Positions 50,313 through 62,028 of a DNA stretch of 64,000 bases are shown one piece after another (positions within the stretch are counted from its first letter, which is position 1; the number at the start of each line of letters is the position of its first letter). The notes under the pieces are model-generated. The model was not told the DNA's origin. It did no database searches and saw only the letters and a list, made by a program, of their open reading frames with translations. Both the position numbers and the translations under genes were made by a program. Source of the stretch: Symbiodinium natans (Eukaryota > Sar > Dinophyceae > Suessiales > Symbiodiniaceae); the NCBI GenBank assembly GCA_905221605.1, contig CAJNDS010000669.1:668634-732633 (forward strand). The letters are read 5' to 3'.

Positions 50313-51457
50313 GTCCAGGACCCTGTGTACTTCCTTCACCCAGCTTCAAAGCGCTACGAGCGCCTGGACGCCGCCATGGTGCAGGAAGTCCTGCACCGAT
50401 CAAAGCTGCAACCTGGCGCCGCATATTCCCCGTATTCTGCTCGCTGCAAAGTCACGGTGTAATTAAGTGGAATTTTAAGGGTACCGAGGCGGCAGGAAGG
50501 GGTAGTGGGGGTGCGGGGGGGTGCCCGTCGGGCAACAAGCGCGGGGGCAGGGTTTTTGGGGGTTGCGGGGGGGTGGGGGAGGGGCAGAGGGGGGGGAAGG
50601 GGGAAGGGGGGGTAAAGGGGGGGGGGGGTAGCCTCAGGCGGCATGTGTCGGACAACAAGCGCTCGCACTGTCGCTTCACCTGTGTTGCTTGCCAGCTGTG
50701 TACAGGTTCGGTTTGAGGTGTAAAGTTGAAAGCTTTGGGGGGGGCTCCGAGATTTGGCTTCGTGCGGTATCAGGGGTGGGAGGAAGAAGGTGGGGGCGGG
50801 GGGGGGGTGGGGGGTAAGAGGAGCCAACATAGCCTCCAAGCCCAGCCCAGCCCAGCCCAGCCAGACCCTCCAACGCCTCCAAGAAGAGGGGCCAACATCC
50901 ACCCAGGGGCCAACATAGTCCAAGACCCTCTAAGAGGGGCCAACATAGCCTCCAAGACCCTCCAACTAGGGGCCAACAAAAGGGATGGGGGGGGGTGGGG
51001 TGGATGGGGCGGGGGGGCTTAGGGTTTAGGGCTTGGGGCTTCGGGCTTCGGGCTTAGGGCTAGGGCTTCGGGCTTAAGGCTGGGATCCCGTTTTGGTGCG
51101 AGGTAGCCGAGGCAGCGATGCTTCAGGCCTTCGAAGTTTGTCAGAAGCTTGGATGGTTTTGGTGTCGGTTCTGTTTGGTGGACCCGTGCTTCGTTCCCCA
51201 CTTACCACGGCATCGCTCCAGGCCGTTATTCGCAGCGCCTGGAACGTGTCGATGGGCAAGGTATCCTCGCTTGAAGTTCATACAGCACAACGGTGCACTG
51301 TGGCACCGTGCCGTGCCGTACCGCGCCGTACAGCACCGATCCGCACGCATCCGCGCCGCTCCGCACCGACCCGCGCATTGCCACACCGCAGACACAGAGA
51401 GTGGCCTGAGTTTGCGCCAGGCTCTTGGAGCAGTCCCTGATTGGGGGAATCCCACCG
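50313..51457 (+). CDS. exon fragments of an unknown gene
   Basis: 50313-50456 has an AG acceptor and GTGTAA donor and reads DPVYFLHPASKRYERLDAAM followed by VQEVLHRSKLQPG: clearly coding-like, phase 0 at both ends. 51222-51260 (AG|G and AAG|GTATCC) reads AVIRSAWNVSMGK, also phase 0. 51421-51457 reads ALGAVPDWGNPT to a GT donor. All three chain in frame. The family is not recognised and other exons are missing. The first intron is filled with G-rich and tandem repeats. Confidence 0.45.
50490..51070 (+). repeat. G-rich sequence with short tandem repeats
   Basis: G blocks at 50500-50630, 50735-50820 and 50985-51018; a CCCAG run near 50838-50860; diverged copies of GGGGCCAACATAGCCTCCAA at 50888-50975; and GCTTAGGG/GCTTCGGG units at 51017-51072. 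Confidence 0.85.
51295..51385 (+). repeat. CCGCACC-type decamer-like repeat
   Basis: Short diverged units such as CCGTGCCGTACCGCGCCGTA and CGCACCGACCCGCGC in a row, between two exon candidates. Confidence 0.7.
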
Positions 51458-53779
51458 GTGAGCCGTTCCTTGCAGCAAAAGGGAGCGACTGGCTGTGGGT
51501 GAAGTGTAGCAGTCTAGGCTCGGCAGGGTGTGACGAAAGCTAGCTCCTCACGAAGTCGCGCTCGTTCTTGTTTGCCATGTCTCTAGCCCTTAATGGTGGC
51601 TAATGGCCCTTACACCCCACCCTACTTGAATTATTGATGCATGCGTCAACATTGCCTCGGGATGTGCATAATGTCGGGGTTCCAGCGGCCGCTCGGCGTG
51701 GTGCGAGGGTTAGGCTCCCATAGTGACAGCCAGAGTTTGTACATGTGTCTACGTTTTCCTGTTGGATTTACAAGTTTATTGTTTAGGCGTTCATGTCTTT
51801 CACTTCGTTCGTTGACTCGCTCGACCCCTTCACGAATGCACTGGGCCGGATGGGTGTCATGTTGGCTCGGATGTGTGGTTCCCCCATTGTCTCCCTTCGA
51901 TACACGGGCCGGATGCACGCAGCTCGTGTTTGCAGCATCACAGGGCTCGGGTGGTTAGGTTTGTCATGGTTTCCCTTCAGGCCCAGGGCTGGATTCGTGT
52001 CAGGCGGCTCGGGTGTGTGCACTTTCAGGCTTCATTTGTCCATGTCTTTTGGGTTAGTTGCATGTGTGTTGTATGATAGCACCGAAGTCAGACCACAACC
52101 AAGTCCAACACACAGAAATAGATTGGAGCGACCAAGCACGATCGGACATTCATCCTGGGGCATGCCATGTGAATGTCAATCTTTCGTCTGCAGAATGCAT
52201 GTGTTCTTATTGAAGCATCGGTTTGTGGCATGGATTCCTGGACTCTTTCATGCTGCTCCTGTGCAAACTTGCTTTTTGGGGTTTTTGGCGGCAGAATCAC
52301 TGCAGTCGATGCTGTCCCTGTAGCATCTTCCGCCCCATGCATAGAACGGAGCAGGGAAGTGCATTGACGGGGTGTTCGCGAAATAATTATGCCAGTGTCC
52401 TCTTTGTTGCAATGGGAGATTAAATGCGCTGCGCCTACATGGTCACCGACCCAGCCAATAAGCTTTTGGACATCCCACGTACGCGGGTGCCCGACTGCAC
52501 GGGGGATGGGGGGGGGGGGTGGTACGGTCACGGCGCGTTGAGGGGTGGGGGGTAAGAAGTTGTGCTTCAGGCTTCGGCCCTGTTTAAGGATAGGGTTCAG
52601 GGTGTCCGGCTGCCCAAAAAGGTGCCATAATTTTAGAGAAGTGTCCGCCCGAGGGTTGTTAAAGGACCAACATAAAGCCATCATTCGACCCTCAAACTTA
52701 CGCGGGCCCCAACCAATGTTCTTTTGTTCAGAGGAGTGCACGGCCCCAAGAGCACCCAAGTGACGCAGCACGAACGAAAGTAACTTCAGGTGTGGGGCTC
52801 GAGATGGCTCGAGGCTAGGGCCTGGGGATTCAGAGCTTCACGCCGGAATGCACCCATCCATGGTCTGGGATCACCCAAGTCAGGCCAAAAACTAGACCAT
52901 GGCAAGAGGATTTGGTGGGGACGCTTTTTAGCCAGGCCTTGGCTCGGTGAAGTTTTGGACGCAGCGTAGCTCCACAGCCGATTTAGGGTAAGTCCTGATC
53001 CGTAAGTCCACAAGGAAAGCAAGCTTGCAGACTCAATCCCTTCCCTGCACACCGGGACTGGAGGCGCTGATGCTCATGATGCGCGCTTCCCAAAACGTGA
53101 GCCACCTTTTGCAGCATCAGATCCCGGTGGCTCCGAAGGCAGTCCCATAGGGAACCGCGCCAACATGATGCTCTCGTGGGGTGTAGTCGAAGCCACTTCC
53201 CTGGTTGAAGGCATACCTGCATAACTCATAACTACAGAAGTGGAGCAGCGTTCTCCACCTAGCTGACAGCCGCTTGCTGTTCAGGATGCGCACTATCAGG
53301 CACTCCCTGCATCTTGCAGCCAAGCAGCTTCAAGATTGGCTCGGTCCCACATGGCATGTCCAAAAAAAAAGTTCGGCAAGCTCCTGGCCAATCAGAACCC
53401 TGCAGGCAGCACATGTTCGAACAATTGCAATGAAGTCAAAGTTACATATCTTCACGTTTATCCCTGATGGCGCACCTTGGTGACCTCAAGGCCATTGTAA
53501 GCCTGTGGCCGCACTGCACCGTCAGGTATGTGCTGGTGAAACGCTGAGGCTGTCCTCAGGGAGGATGGGACCACAGAGTATGTGCGAGTGGAGGCCATAA
53601 CTTCCACATGTGCGATGCTCTGCCTGGCACTAGCTTGCATTCAGAGGCCGCGTTCGTGGTCAGACACTTCCAGGAAGATGAGGCCGTGGCCCCGGGACTT
53701 GCGCACTTGCCTCATCTAGCCTCGCTTCGACAAATCCAGGGCATGTCCAAAAATGCGGCCGTTCTGATGCTGCTCATAT
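51458..53779. other. no supported gene
   Basis: A G run lies at 52503-52519. Bases 53065-53086 repeat bases 3-24 of the window exactly. A short frame from about 52425 (AYMVTDPANKLLDIPRTR) looks coding-like but has an in-frame stop just before it and no acceptor, so it could only be a first exon. The long minus-strand frame at 52088-52771 is not supported. Confidence 0.35.
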
Positions 53780-55669
53780 GTGTTGATTGTATCATTGTTC
53801 ATGGTGATCATTATGGCCCAAGAAAGCATGCCTGTCTGCAATTTGGTTGAAATACCAGGCTTTGTCTGTCAGATGGGGCAGACGCCCTGGGCAGATGGGC
53901 CTCTGCTTGATGCTGCGATCGCACGGTCCTTGGTGGCTTCCATTTTTCTGGGCATTCTTGCGGTGCACTGGTTTTTCGCCTTGAGCAGCAAGTCCTCGAA
54001 CTTTCACCGGAAGACCCAGCAGATTAGCACGCAGATTAGCGAAGAGCAGACCGACAAGCTGGGTGTTCAAGAGCTGGACAATATCTTGGCCAGATCGTGG
54101 TTCACTGCCTGCAGATCCTATTTTGCTCACGCTCAGCTAGGGCCGATCTGCTGCGAGATGTGTAAAGCTTGGCAAAGCTTTGACTTAGCCCCCGCAATGT
54201 GGCTTGTGGGTCTCTGCTCAGGCTATGTCGTTTATTTGGCTGCTGTTAATGAAGCCGTGCCAGCAACACCAAAAATGGCTAGGCTCACCTGCGGCATGAT
54301 CCATGCTTCTGTTTTTTTCGGCTTCCTTGGTGCAGTTCTGTCAGACAAAGCAGACACGGACGACTTCGTTGCGCAAAGAGAGATGATCGCCCGAGGTCAG
54401 TTGATTTTGGCCGTTGCGTTTCCGGATCGTGATTTTTTGTTGGTGATGTCAGGTTTTTGGTTTGCAGCAAACGTTGGGACGACTGTTTGGACGTGCGGCT
54501 TTGACGCCTTGACTGTCTGGTTCTGGACCAACCAAGCTTTCCACCTTAGCATCACTTGCCTTGCCATTCCCATCACGACCCTAAACATCCATCGGGACCG
54601 CATGGAAGCCTTTATTCAAGCAGAGGACTCTGGTGCGTTGGTGTCAGCCTTTCAGTGCATGCTGAAGGGTCTCTGTGATGGCAACGTGATACTTGATGGC
54701 AGCACCCACATATGTGGGGCCTCCAATTGCCTCCCGCGCCTCTTGCGCACCCAGGAAGACTTGTCTGGAAGAAAGTTTTCTGACTTCATCACCGAGGAGA
54801 AGGGCTACGGCTACACCAGGCTCGAGGACTTCCTTGCAGAATCTACAGCTGATGGAATCAATGATTACGCCACGCCCCGATGCTTGCGGGTCAAAATGAA
54901 GGGAGATAGGGGCATACAAATTCCGATGGATGTTTTTCACGTCGTGCTGCCGAAGCGCTTGTCCAGACTTGGCGACTCGACAGATCGCCACTTGCTGGCG
55001 CTGATTGAGGACGCAGATGCCCGTCTCAAAGCTGAAGATCCAAACAGTCCGAGCTGTCGAAACCGTTTGACTGGGACTGGCAGCTTTGCGAAGAGTAGGG
55101 ATAGCCCAGGGTCCGAGTGCGGGAGCAGCAGTTGCGATGGCGACGCCGTCGAAGTCCTGGAGGAGTTGTCCCAGATAAAATTTCTGCTGGACTGCAGCAC
55201 CGACCTTTTCGACATCTCAGAAGCGCATCTGCATTTCGCACGCATGACAACCCAACCGACATTGAAACTTGGCATGCCTACTTTAAAGAAATTCGTCCGT
55301 CCTTCAGACTGGCCTGCGCTGAAGACGAACCTGTGCCAGTATGCCAGTGCAGCTTCTGGAGGAAGATGCCCAGCGCCACAAGCACTTCCGCCAGTCATGA
55401 TCCAAGTGCCCGGCGAGTGCCACAAATACTTGTGTGCCCGCCAGGTGTCGGTCAGACCACTCTACTCAGGTTTCCGGCCTCCGGGAGGGCCAACCTACCT
55501 ACACGTGACCCTGAACAACTTCCACAACACGCCAAGACAGATGCAAGCTCGTTTCATGGGTGATGTGCATGAGGACCCCTCGGAAGAACTTTCAGAAAGT
55601 CAGGAAAGCTGGGACGAGCATGATCGCCGATTGTACAGGCTGCTTACGAACGGCGTGCCAACTTCGTAG
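53780..55669 (+). CDS. multi-pass membrane protein with possible PAS-like domain, intronless
   Basis: A 629-codon frame without introns. Hydrophobic helices fall near residues 50-68 (LVASIFLGILAVHWFFAL), 137-157 (PAMWLVGLCSGYVVYLAA), 170-188 (CGMIHASVFFGFLGAVL), and two or three between 219 and 270 (LLVMSGFWFAANVGTTVW and FHLSITCLAIPITTL). After them, residues 285-340 read FQCMLKGLCDGNVILDG and GRKFSDFITEE, the look of a PAS sensor domain. The C-terminal 290 residues are soluble, with a Ser-rich acidic linker near 445-455. Such membrane-plus-PAS-like proteins are numerous in symbiotic dinoflagellates, as I recall. The ligand is unknown. The third Met (MAQES, codon 12) is an equally good start, since the first 11 residues are hydrophobic and may be upstream sequence. 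Confidence 0.65.
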   Translation: MLIVSLFMVIIMAQESMPVCNLVEIPGFVCQMGQTPWADGPLLDAAIARSLVASIFLGILAVHWFFALSSKSSNFHRKTQQISTQISEEQTDKLGVQELDNILARSWFTACRSYFAHAQLGPICCEMCKAWQSFDLAPAMWLVGLCSGYVVYLAAVNEAVPATPKMARLTCGMIHASVFFGFLGAVLSDKADTDDFVAQREMIARGQLILAVAFPDRDFLLVMSGFWFAANVGTTVWTCGFDALTVWFWTNQAFHLSITCLAIPITTLNIHRDRMEAFIQAEDSGALVSAFQCMLKGLCDGNVILDGSTHICGASNCLPRLLRTQEDLSGRKFSDFITEEKGYGYTRLEDFLAESTADGINDYATPRCLRVKMKGDRGIQIPMDVFHVVLPKRLSRLGDSTDRHLLALIEDADARLKAEDPNSPSCRNRLTGTGSFAKSRDSPGSECGSSSCDGDAVEVLEELSQIKFLLDCSTDLFDISEAHLHFARMTTQPTLKLGMPTLKKFVRPSDWPALKTNLCQYASAASGGRCPAPQALPPVMIQVPGECHKYLCARQVSVRPLYSGFRPPGGPTYLHVTLNNFHNTPRQMQARFMGDVHEDPSEELSESQESWDEHDRRLYRLLTNGVPTS

Positions 55670-55887
55670 ATGATCGATAATGTCTGCGCATGTTAAAGCT
55701 TTCAAGTGTCCCCGCAAGCATTCACGCAATTTACGTGCAGGTTTCACTGCCTAAGTCACAGGACTTCGCAGCTGTGACGTGCTAACAAACCATGACGACA
55801 AAGGGCAAAACCGAGAGCGCATGCTTTGCTATCCGCCTGCGCTCTGGCCTGCTTCAGGAACGCATGACTCGTATGACTCTAGAATTT

Positions 55888-55986
55888 CTGGTGACCCCCC
55901 TACATGAGCTATAGTCTATAGTCGAAACTCCCAAAAGGGGGTTATCTAGGAGATTATGTAGGGGTTATTCAGGGGACACCGGGAGT
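55888..55986. mobile_element. second type of short inverted-repeat element
   Basis: CTGGTGACCCCCCTACAT at the left faces ATGTAGGGGTTATTCAGGGG then ACACCGGGAG at the right, an imperfect inverted repeat, with CCCAAAAGGGGGTTAT inside. It has no open frame and lies 220 bases after the membrane-protein stop codon. Confidence 0.5.
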
Positions 55987-56468
55987 TCAAACAATCATTG
56001 TGGCATCCTCAAACTAAGCTTCACCAGGCCTTCTCCTGCTTGACCCCCGCCGTGTCCGGCGCCGCTGCGTCAACTGTCTGAGCTGCTTCTGCGACTCGGC
56101 CTCCCCCATGACAATAACAGTACTAGAAAGAATAACAGCCATTGACATTTTAGTAGTAACAGCCACAATATTGTTTTCCAGCCACGTCAGCGGGTTGCAA
56201 GATGCCAAGAATGTGCTTCCTTGCTGTGCACCTGTGGCGCGACTCAGAACCGGTCAGGGGCTTGTTGACGGCCAAACGTGCTGTCACGAAGCCCATAATC
56301 TGAGCAGTCTTGTTTTTGTGTCCTTTGTGGACATCGTTCCCTTTCCATGCCTTCTTCCTCCAAAGACTGGCAGTGAAAGTCATGATGATCGCTCATGCTG
56401 CGCGAGTCCTGAAAACCTGACGCAGTTGAGGATGGGGCACAAGTGATTGAACAACCGCATCATACATG

Positions 56469-56506
56469 AGGGAGAGAGAGGGGGAGAGAGAGAGAGAGAG
56501 AGCGAG
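56469..56506 (+). repeat. GA microsatellite
   Basis: A run of GAGA units with a few G interruptions. Confidence 0.9.
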
Positions 56507-56681
56507 TCACAGGCAACATGGAAGCAGGATATTGGTCAGCGATAACCTCTACAGCATTCATTCTTGTGGATGCACGGTCTACCCGCAGGATACATCATCG
56601 CTCGCACAGTGGCTCCAGGAGATTGCAGGAGGGGAGGATAGAGGCGCTTTCTTTCGCTTCAAAGGTCTGGGGAATCTCCAG

Positions 56682-58207
56682 AGGTTGTGGGCATGGCGCT
56701 GCCAGAACCTGATGGCGGTCAATCTGACGCGAAGCAACCGAAGGGAGGCCTCCCACGCCGCGAGCTGGATGCTTTACGCTGGAAGAACACACTGGCATCC
56801 GTTTGCGACTTGGTTGGAAACATCACTCACATTCCTTCACCAGGCTTCTGCTGTATTCCCGCGGGGTGAGGTATGTTTGGTGCAATCAGTGGCATATTCG
56901 GAATGTCGCCGCTTGCACATCTGATGAACCAGCACACACCAGCGCACCTGAAGTGGCTGGCACCTGGTTTCTTGGCACAGTGGGAACGTCTCTCCACATC
57001 GGCAGAAGACGGCTGTCCTCTGCTGGGTGCTTTGTTGTTCGTGCTCTCACGTTTTTGACTCTGCACCTTCATGACATGCACAATCCAGTAGCAATCCAAG
57101 GAGTCACCGTACCCGCGGTGACACACTTTCTGGCACAAGTGGTAGTGCTGCCCCTGACTGGCGGTACTTGGGAGTTTGCATTGGGTCTGAAGCTTTCTTT
57201 GTTCACTGACATTTCGCGCGCTGCGGCAGTGGGTGGATGAAGCACAGTTCTGCTAGAATTTGTAGGGGTTCTGGAGCTGGCGTGCTTGGCTGCAAAAAAG
57301 GTATGTCCAAGAAGCTGAAACCGCTGCAAATCTGGCTGCTGGTTGCTGTTGGTATGGAGCCTTGAAGTTGGTGGTGTTGGGGCATTGCTGTGCAATATTC
57401 TGCAATGCTACTAGCTGAAGCACAAGGGGATGCTGTTTCGTCTTACGAAGCCGCACAGGCGAGCCCGCTGTCAATCGGCCTGAGTTCATTGGAAGGCATG
57501 TTCTGGCTGCTCGCTGAAGTTTGGTGCGTGATTGTCTCAACTGTTTTTGGAATAGCCGTGAGGAAATCTAACCTCCTGTTGAAGTCTGCTAAGTGCCGTT
57601 GCTGAGGCTTCAATATGTTGGTGCTGCCTTGGCTTCTGTCGGCGTAGCCTGCTCTTTGGAATACACGCAGGCAGTGGCCGGTTCTTGATTAAGCATGGGG
57701 CCCTAACGCAGAGGTGAGTTTCACGCCTCGACGTTATCTGTAAGTTCTGTTGTGATCTGTTGTGCTGCAGGGTTCGGAGGTTGACAAGCCTGGCTTGGCC
57801 TCGTTGAGGCTGCTCTCCAAGAGATTTTGTCCCGCGGCACTTCTGCAGGTCGTCGTCCTGCAGTGGTGGGCCATTGACGGCAGGCAAAATTTGGGCCTCG
57901 CCTTCCAGGGAGCCCTGATGGCCAGCTTGTGCCTTGGTGTGACACTGTTGGTGTATGCTGCGGCATGCTGCCCGTATGTTGCTGTATGCTACAATGCCAG
58001 CGAAGACTGCGATGAACTGTAAGCTGTGCTGTGCGTGCAGGTGCATTTCGTCTGGCTTGATGTTTTCACCAGTTCTACTTAGGATGGTTGTCATCTCCTT
58101 GCTGTTGGGCATCAGCGGCAGTTCCTGGGGCCTTGCTGGAGCAGCCTACTCCGAAGTTTGCTTCCTGGCAGTCATGAATCTCTATCCACTGCTTCTTGCA
58201 TGCCGAG
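56682..58207 (+). CDS. exons of a multi-pass membrane protein, unknown family
   Basis: Coding-like stretches in order: 56687-56865 (GGLPRRELDALRWKNTLASV, CDLVGNITHI); about 56873-57058 (MFGAISGIFGMSPLAHLMNQ, APGFLAQWERL); about 57101-57237 (VTHFLAQVVVLPLTGGTWEF, KLSLFTDISRAAAVGG); about 57424-57560 (SLEGMFWLLAEVWCVIVSTV); 57771 to about 57960 (FCPAALLQVVVLQWW and GALMASLCLGVTLLVYAA); 58041-58207 (RMVVISLLLGISGSSW, SEVCFLAVMNLYPLLLA, then a GT donor). At least four segments are long enough to cross a membrane. Junction phases could not all be fixed, so this may be one gene or two. It is not a transporter family I recognise. Confidence 0.45.
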
Positions 58208-58227
58208 GTGGGGAACATGGTAGAAGG

Positions 58228-58228
<1 letters not shown>

Positions 58229-58274
<46 letters not shown>
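58229..58274 (+). repeat. GA microsatellite
   Basis: About 22 perfect GA units directly after the last membrane exon of this group. Confidence 0.97.
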
Positions 58275-58275
<1 letters not shown>

Positions 58276-58762
58276 GGAGGAGGGGCCAATGTCTTTCTCA
58301 CGAGGGGGGGGGGTACGAAGTATGTAACATCGAGTGGAGCCCTGGAACCTTCGATGAACCTCTATCCATCTCTCCCCCAAGTAGGTGCACCAACCCGGAC
58401 GCAGACAAGCACCTCTCCTTCACTACGTAAGCTCCCAAAAGCACACCATAGAGTTACCCAGACGTGAAAGAGTCGGCAGCTTTGACCTCAAGCCAAGCCA
58501 CGACGCTGGCTCATGCTGGCTCCACATTTTGGCCAAAATAGCCAAGTGCAATCAAGTGCACAATGACCCTGATTTAGCTCGTGCCTTCCGTTCCTTCCAC
58601 GCAACCCAGACGCTTTTGAACCATAAAGTTGGAAGTTCACTGCATGTCTTGAATGTCACTCAATTCTATAACTGCCCCAGTTGGCCGAATTAGATGCGCC
58701 CAAACAATGCAGTCAAGCCTAGCAGGGTGATATTGGCAGCCTCTGCTATTGAGGTTGACATC

Positions 58763-58857
58763 TCGAAAATGGGGGACCCCAATTTAGATCCCCAAATAGA
58801 GGATCCCCTTGTTCGTTGCGGACCTTGATAAGGTACCCCAATTTCGGAAACCCCCAT
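58763..58857 (-). mobile_element. short inverted-repeat (MITE-like) element, copy 3
   Basis: Read on the minus strand it begins GGGGGTTTCCGAAATTGGGG then TACCTTAT, matching copy 2, and ends GATCTAAATTGGGGTCCCCC then ATTTTCG, matching copy 1. It therefore bridges the other two copies. The ends are inverted copies of each other. Confidence 0.7.
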
Positions 58858-60653
58858 ACTATCTGCCATGTCCCCCTTAGTGCTGTGTTGGTTTAGTTCT
58901 GCATCTATCCGTGGGGTCGCGCTTTTGGGGGCGCAGTGACAGCACTTTGTGACTTTGTGTCAGGTGCCGTTTGCACTCGATCATACCCAGGGACCCAGAG
59001 GTCCAAGATCCGCGGATGCCATCTCTTTACTTTCCTTTGGCTGTATTTCTCTGCACCGGTCCCTGAAATCAAGGACGCGGCACGCAGGTAACTTTTCAAG
59101 AGTGTCGGTGCACCAAGTTAAAGCAGACGTGGGGACAGCATCACTCCGACTCACGTTCCATGTGCCCGTCGGGGCGGGACCTTCGGAGCCTCAAGCAGAG
59201 GGACAAGACGATGAGCCATGCAGCTTCCATATGCAGGGAAAAGAGTGATTCAGTGATAGTGATTCAGTGATACGTTTGACTAGGGAGGTGAACACTTTTC
59301 CTGGACAGGTGAACTTGGCCCGCCGGCAGCAGATTTGACAACAACGCATGGAATTCAACGAGCCTCAGAATCACTGCCGGCAGGGTCTGCTGACTGCATT
59401 TTGCCATATTGCACAGTATCAAACTTTTAAACGGAAGGTGTATTCTTTCGAGAACTTTACTTTTGGTTATGTTTTGCAAATTCTCCTCTCTCTATATGTG
59501 GAAGGAAAACCTCTATGTTTCCTGAGGAAGAAAGTTACTAGGAAAGCCTCTACGTTCCCGAAGAGAGAGGGCATGGGGCTGGGGAGGATCGAGGAAGAGG
59601 ACGGAAAGAAAGAAAGAAGGAAGGAAGAAAGAAAGAAAGGAAGGACCGGAACAGAGACGAAAATAAAGACGAAAGAAATACATATAGAAGAATGAAATAA
59701 AGAACGAAGGACAGCAAGAAAGAAAGAGACAAGTGAAGAAAGCACGAACCGAAACAGAAGCGAAAGAAAGAAATAAATGGACGCAGGAATAGTATTATGA
59801 TTATTATGATTACCATTCCATACCCGTCCTGCGAGCATCGTGTTTGCAACCTCGGGTCTGCGCCCCCGCAACCCCTTCACTTTTTAAATTTCATAGAAGA
59901 GAACTTGCTTTAACAAACGTCGGAATCCTATCACCCGATTTTACCTGTCAAAAACAAGAGGACTTGACAAATTACTGGAACTCCCATGACAATTAGTAGG
60001 AATCTTATTAAGCTACAGAAGCAAGAGAGTTTTTTCTAGGAAAAACCGATTTCAATACAGGGGAATAGAGTTGTCCCTAAGGAGAACCAAGGAAATTTCC
60101 CAAATTTTTGCAAATCCCGAAAAAACACAGAGGCAATAAAGTTTCTCCTAGGGAAACCAGGGACGCAGAGGTTTTCCTCGTAAGAAACATAGAGCTCCGA
60201 AAAGTCAAAAAAAGAGGTTTTCCTCGTAAAGAACATAGAGGTTTTTCCAACCCCCCCCCCCCTCACCCCCCCAACGCCCCGACAAAAACTCGCCAAAAAA
60301 GGAATGTTCGCAAAACACCGCTCCACCCTTCTGAAATGGTTGGCCGCGTTCGCCAGTGCTGAGGTCTCCAGCATCTCGAGCGACTTTGGGCACACTGATA
60401 CGATCTGCGGGCTTCTGGCACATTGCGATGCATCAGTTTCTGGTTCCTTTTAGCGGCTTTGGAATAAAGCTGCTCCTGACCTCCATCTTCGAAGCCGCTT
60501 ATGGTATCTGGTGCAATCCTGTGTGCATTTGCTGCTGATTTTCATCTGCTGCTGTTTTGCTGGCAATTTGCTGGTTGTCAGGTATGTGAGGCTTTGTGAG
60601 GCTTTGTGAGACAGTCTGTGAAGGATACTTCCCATGTGCACGGCTCCTGACAG
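58858..60653. repeat. A-rich zone with a dispersed palindromic word
   Basis: 59598-59790 is A/G-rich simple sequence (GAAAGAAA, GAAGGAA). AAGGAAAACCTCTATGTTTC at 59503-59522 is the inverse of the word AAACATAGAGGTTTTCC that recurs, with variants, at about 60150-60250. Base composition is visibly more A/T-rich than the neighbouring genes. No gene is supported; frames such as the minus-strand one at 60036-60395 arise from the repeat. Confidence 0.6.
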
Positions 60654-60898
60654 GTACCTCCTTCTTGCATTCGGCGTACCTCGCAAGTCTCAGCATGGTT
60701 CTTTTTGTTTTGACTCGTATGCTATTCCCTCTCATCAGCCGAGCTGTCCCGATATTCTTGGTGCTCGGCATCATGCTGCTACTTAACTCTGTCCTTTATG
60801 CAGCTTTTCCCCTCATCATCGCCCACCTTCCTGTGTGGTGGCTGCTTGCTGCAAAATCCATGGCCGGCGCCATTTTCGTCCCTGGGCTTCTTCAATAA
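60654..60898 (+). CDS. membrane-protein exon with stop
   Basis: After a TGACAG acceptor the frame reads YLASLSMVLFVLTRMLFPLI, AVPIFLVLGIMLLLNSVLY and LPVWWLLAAKSMAGAIFV, three probable membrane helices, then a stop at 60896-60898. Upstream exons were not linked. It may be the end of the gene starting at 56.7 kb or a separate, related one. Confidence 0.45.
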
Positions 60899-60935
60899 TG
60901 ATATTTCTTCAAGGTATCGCTATCGACTTAAATCC

Positions 60936-61070
60936 ATCTCTCCCTCTCTCTGCCTCTCTCACTCTCTCTATCTGTAAAAGAGATTAGTTATAGCTATGTT
61001 TATATGTCAAGATATATGTATATATCTCTCTCTCTCTCCCTCCCTCTCTCTTTCTCTCTTTTTCTCTGGA
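60936..61070. repeat. CT-rich microsatellite
   Basis: Two CTCTCT blocks (60938-60970, 61024-61070) around a short A/T-rich stretch. Confidence 0.9.
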
Positions 61071-62028
61071 ATCGCAAAATTGCGAGCAGACTGTGAGGGC
61101 TGCAGCTTTAGCCTCAAAGTGAGGCAGGCATGCTCTGCCTGAATCCTCTGGTGCGACTTGGCATTGAGCTAGCGTTCTGAGTGTGCTGCTTTCTGACACT
61201 TTCTGACACGTCTCGCTTCGTCTTGGAGTCCTGTCCCCAGGCTGCTTCAACTCTATGGCCCTGCAGATCTCCCAGTGCCTTGGATCACGACATGGGGAGT
61301 TGCGTCTCAAGCACAAGCTCGTGTCGCGAGCGTGTCGGTCTTTGATTCTGTCGGTCTTTGATTTTTTGCTCGTCAACTGAGCAAAAAGCAACTCTAAGGC
61401 GGTTTTTGCAGCGGCAGGGCCTGCTCGAGGCCTCGGCTTCGCGCTGGGACCTGTGCCTTGACGGATTGACGGATCTCGTGGGTGGTATCCCAAAATGACT
61501 GAGACTCAGGCAGCTGCGTATTACCTCTCCTTGGCAAGCCAAGACGACGGCACGGAGCTGCAAAGCTCTTATGACCCTTTTTTCTACATCTGCGCCGCCT
61601 TGAGCTTGGTGGGAGGCTGAGTGAAGACTGTGATAGCCTGTGAGAAGACGACAGTGTTCGCACTTTGCGGTATGACGGTATGACCTTAGGTCGCGGCCAT
61701 GAACATGGCGTGCTTGCGAAGAGTCAGCATGCACAGATAGGCCACGCAGTTTCTGTAATGTTCCTTGTCTCTCTCCTGTACAGATGTACACTTCACATCG
61801 ATGATTTACATCAATCATGTATAGCAGCAGTTTCTGCTGGCTTGCGGCTAGCGTTGGAAAGTTGTACAGTTCGTTGTGGCCTGTATGAGCCGCAGCACGG
61901 AGCCGCATGGAGCAGTCTCTTAGGTGCAAGAGTCCAGGGGTGTAGAGTACAGAGGCGCCGTGGCCATTTAACTCGGCATTCCGAGAGAGACAGAGAGAAA
62001 AGAGAAAATGCTGTGCTACACGAGGCTG

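Noticed and set aside
52088-52771. 227-codon minus-strand frame
   Set aside because: It crosses a poly-C/poly-Pro run and has no domain; it would oppose the strand of all other genes.
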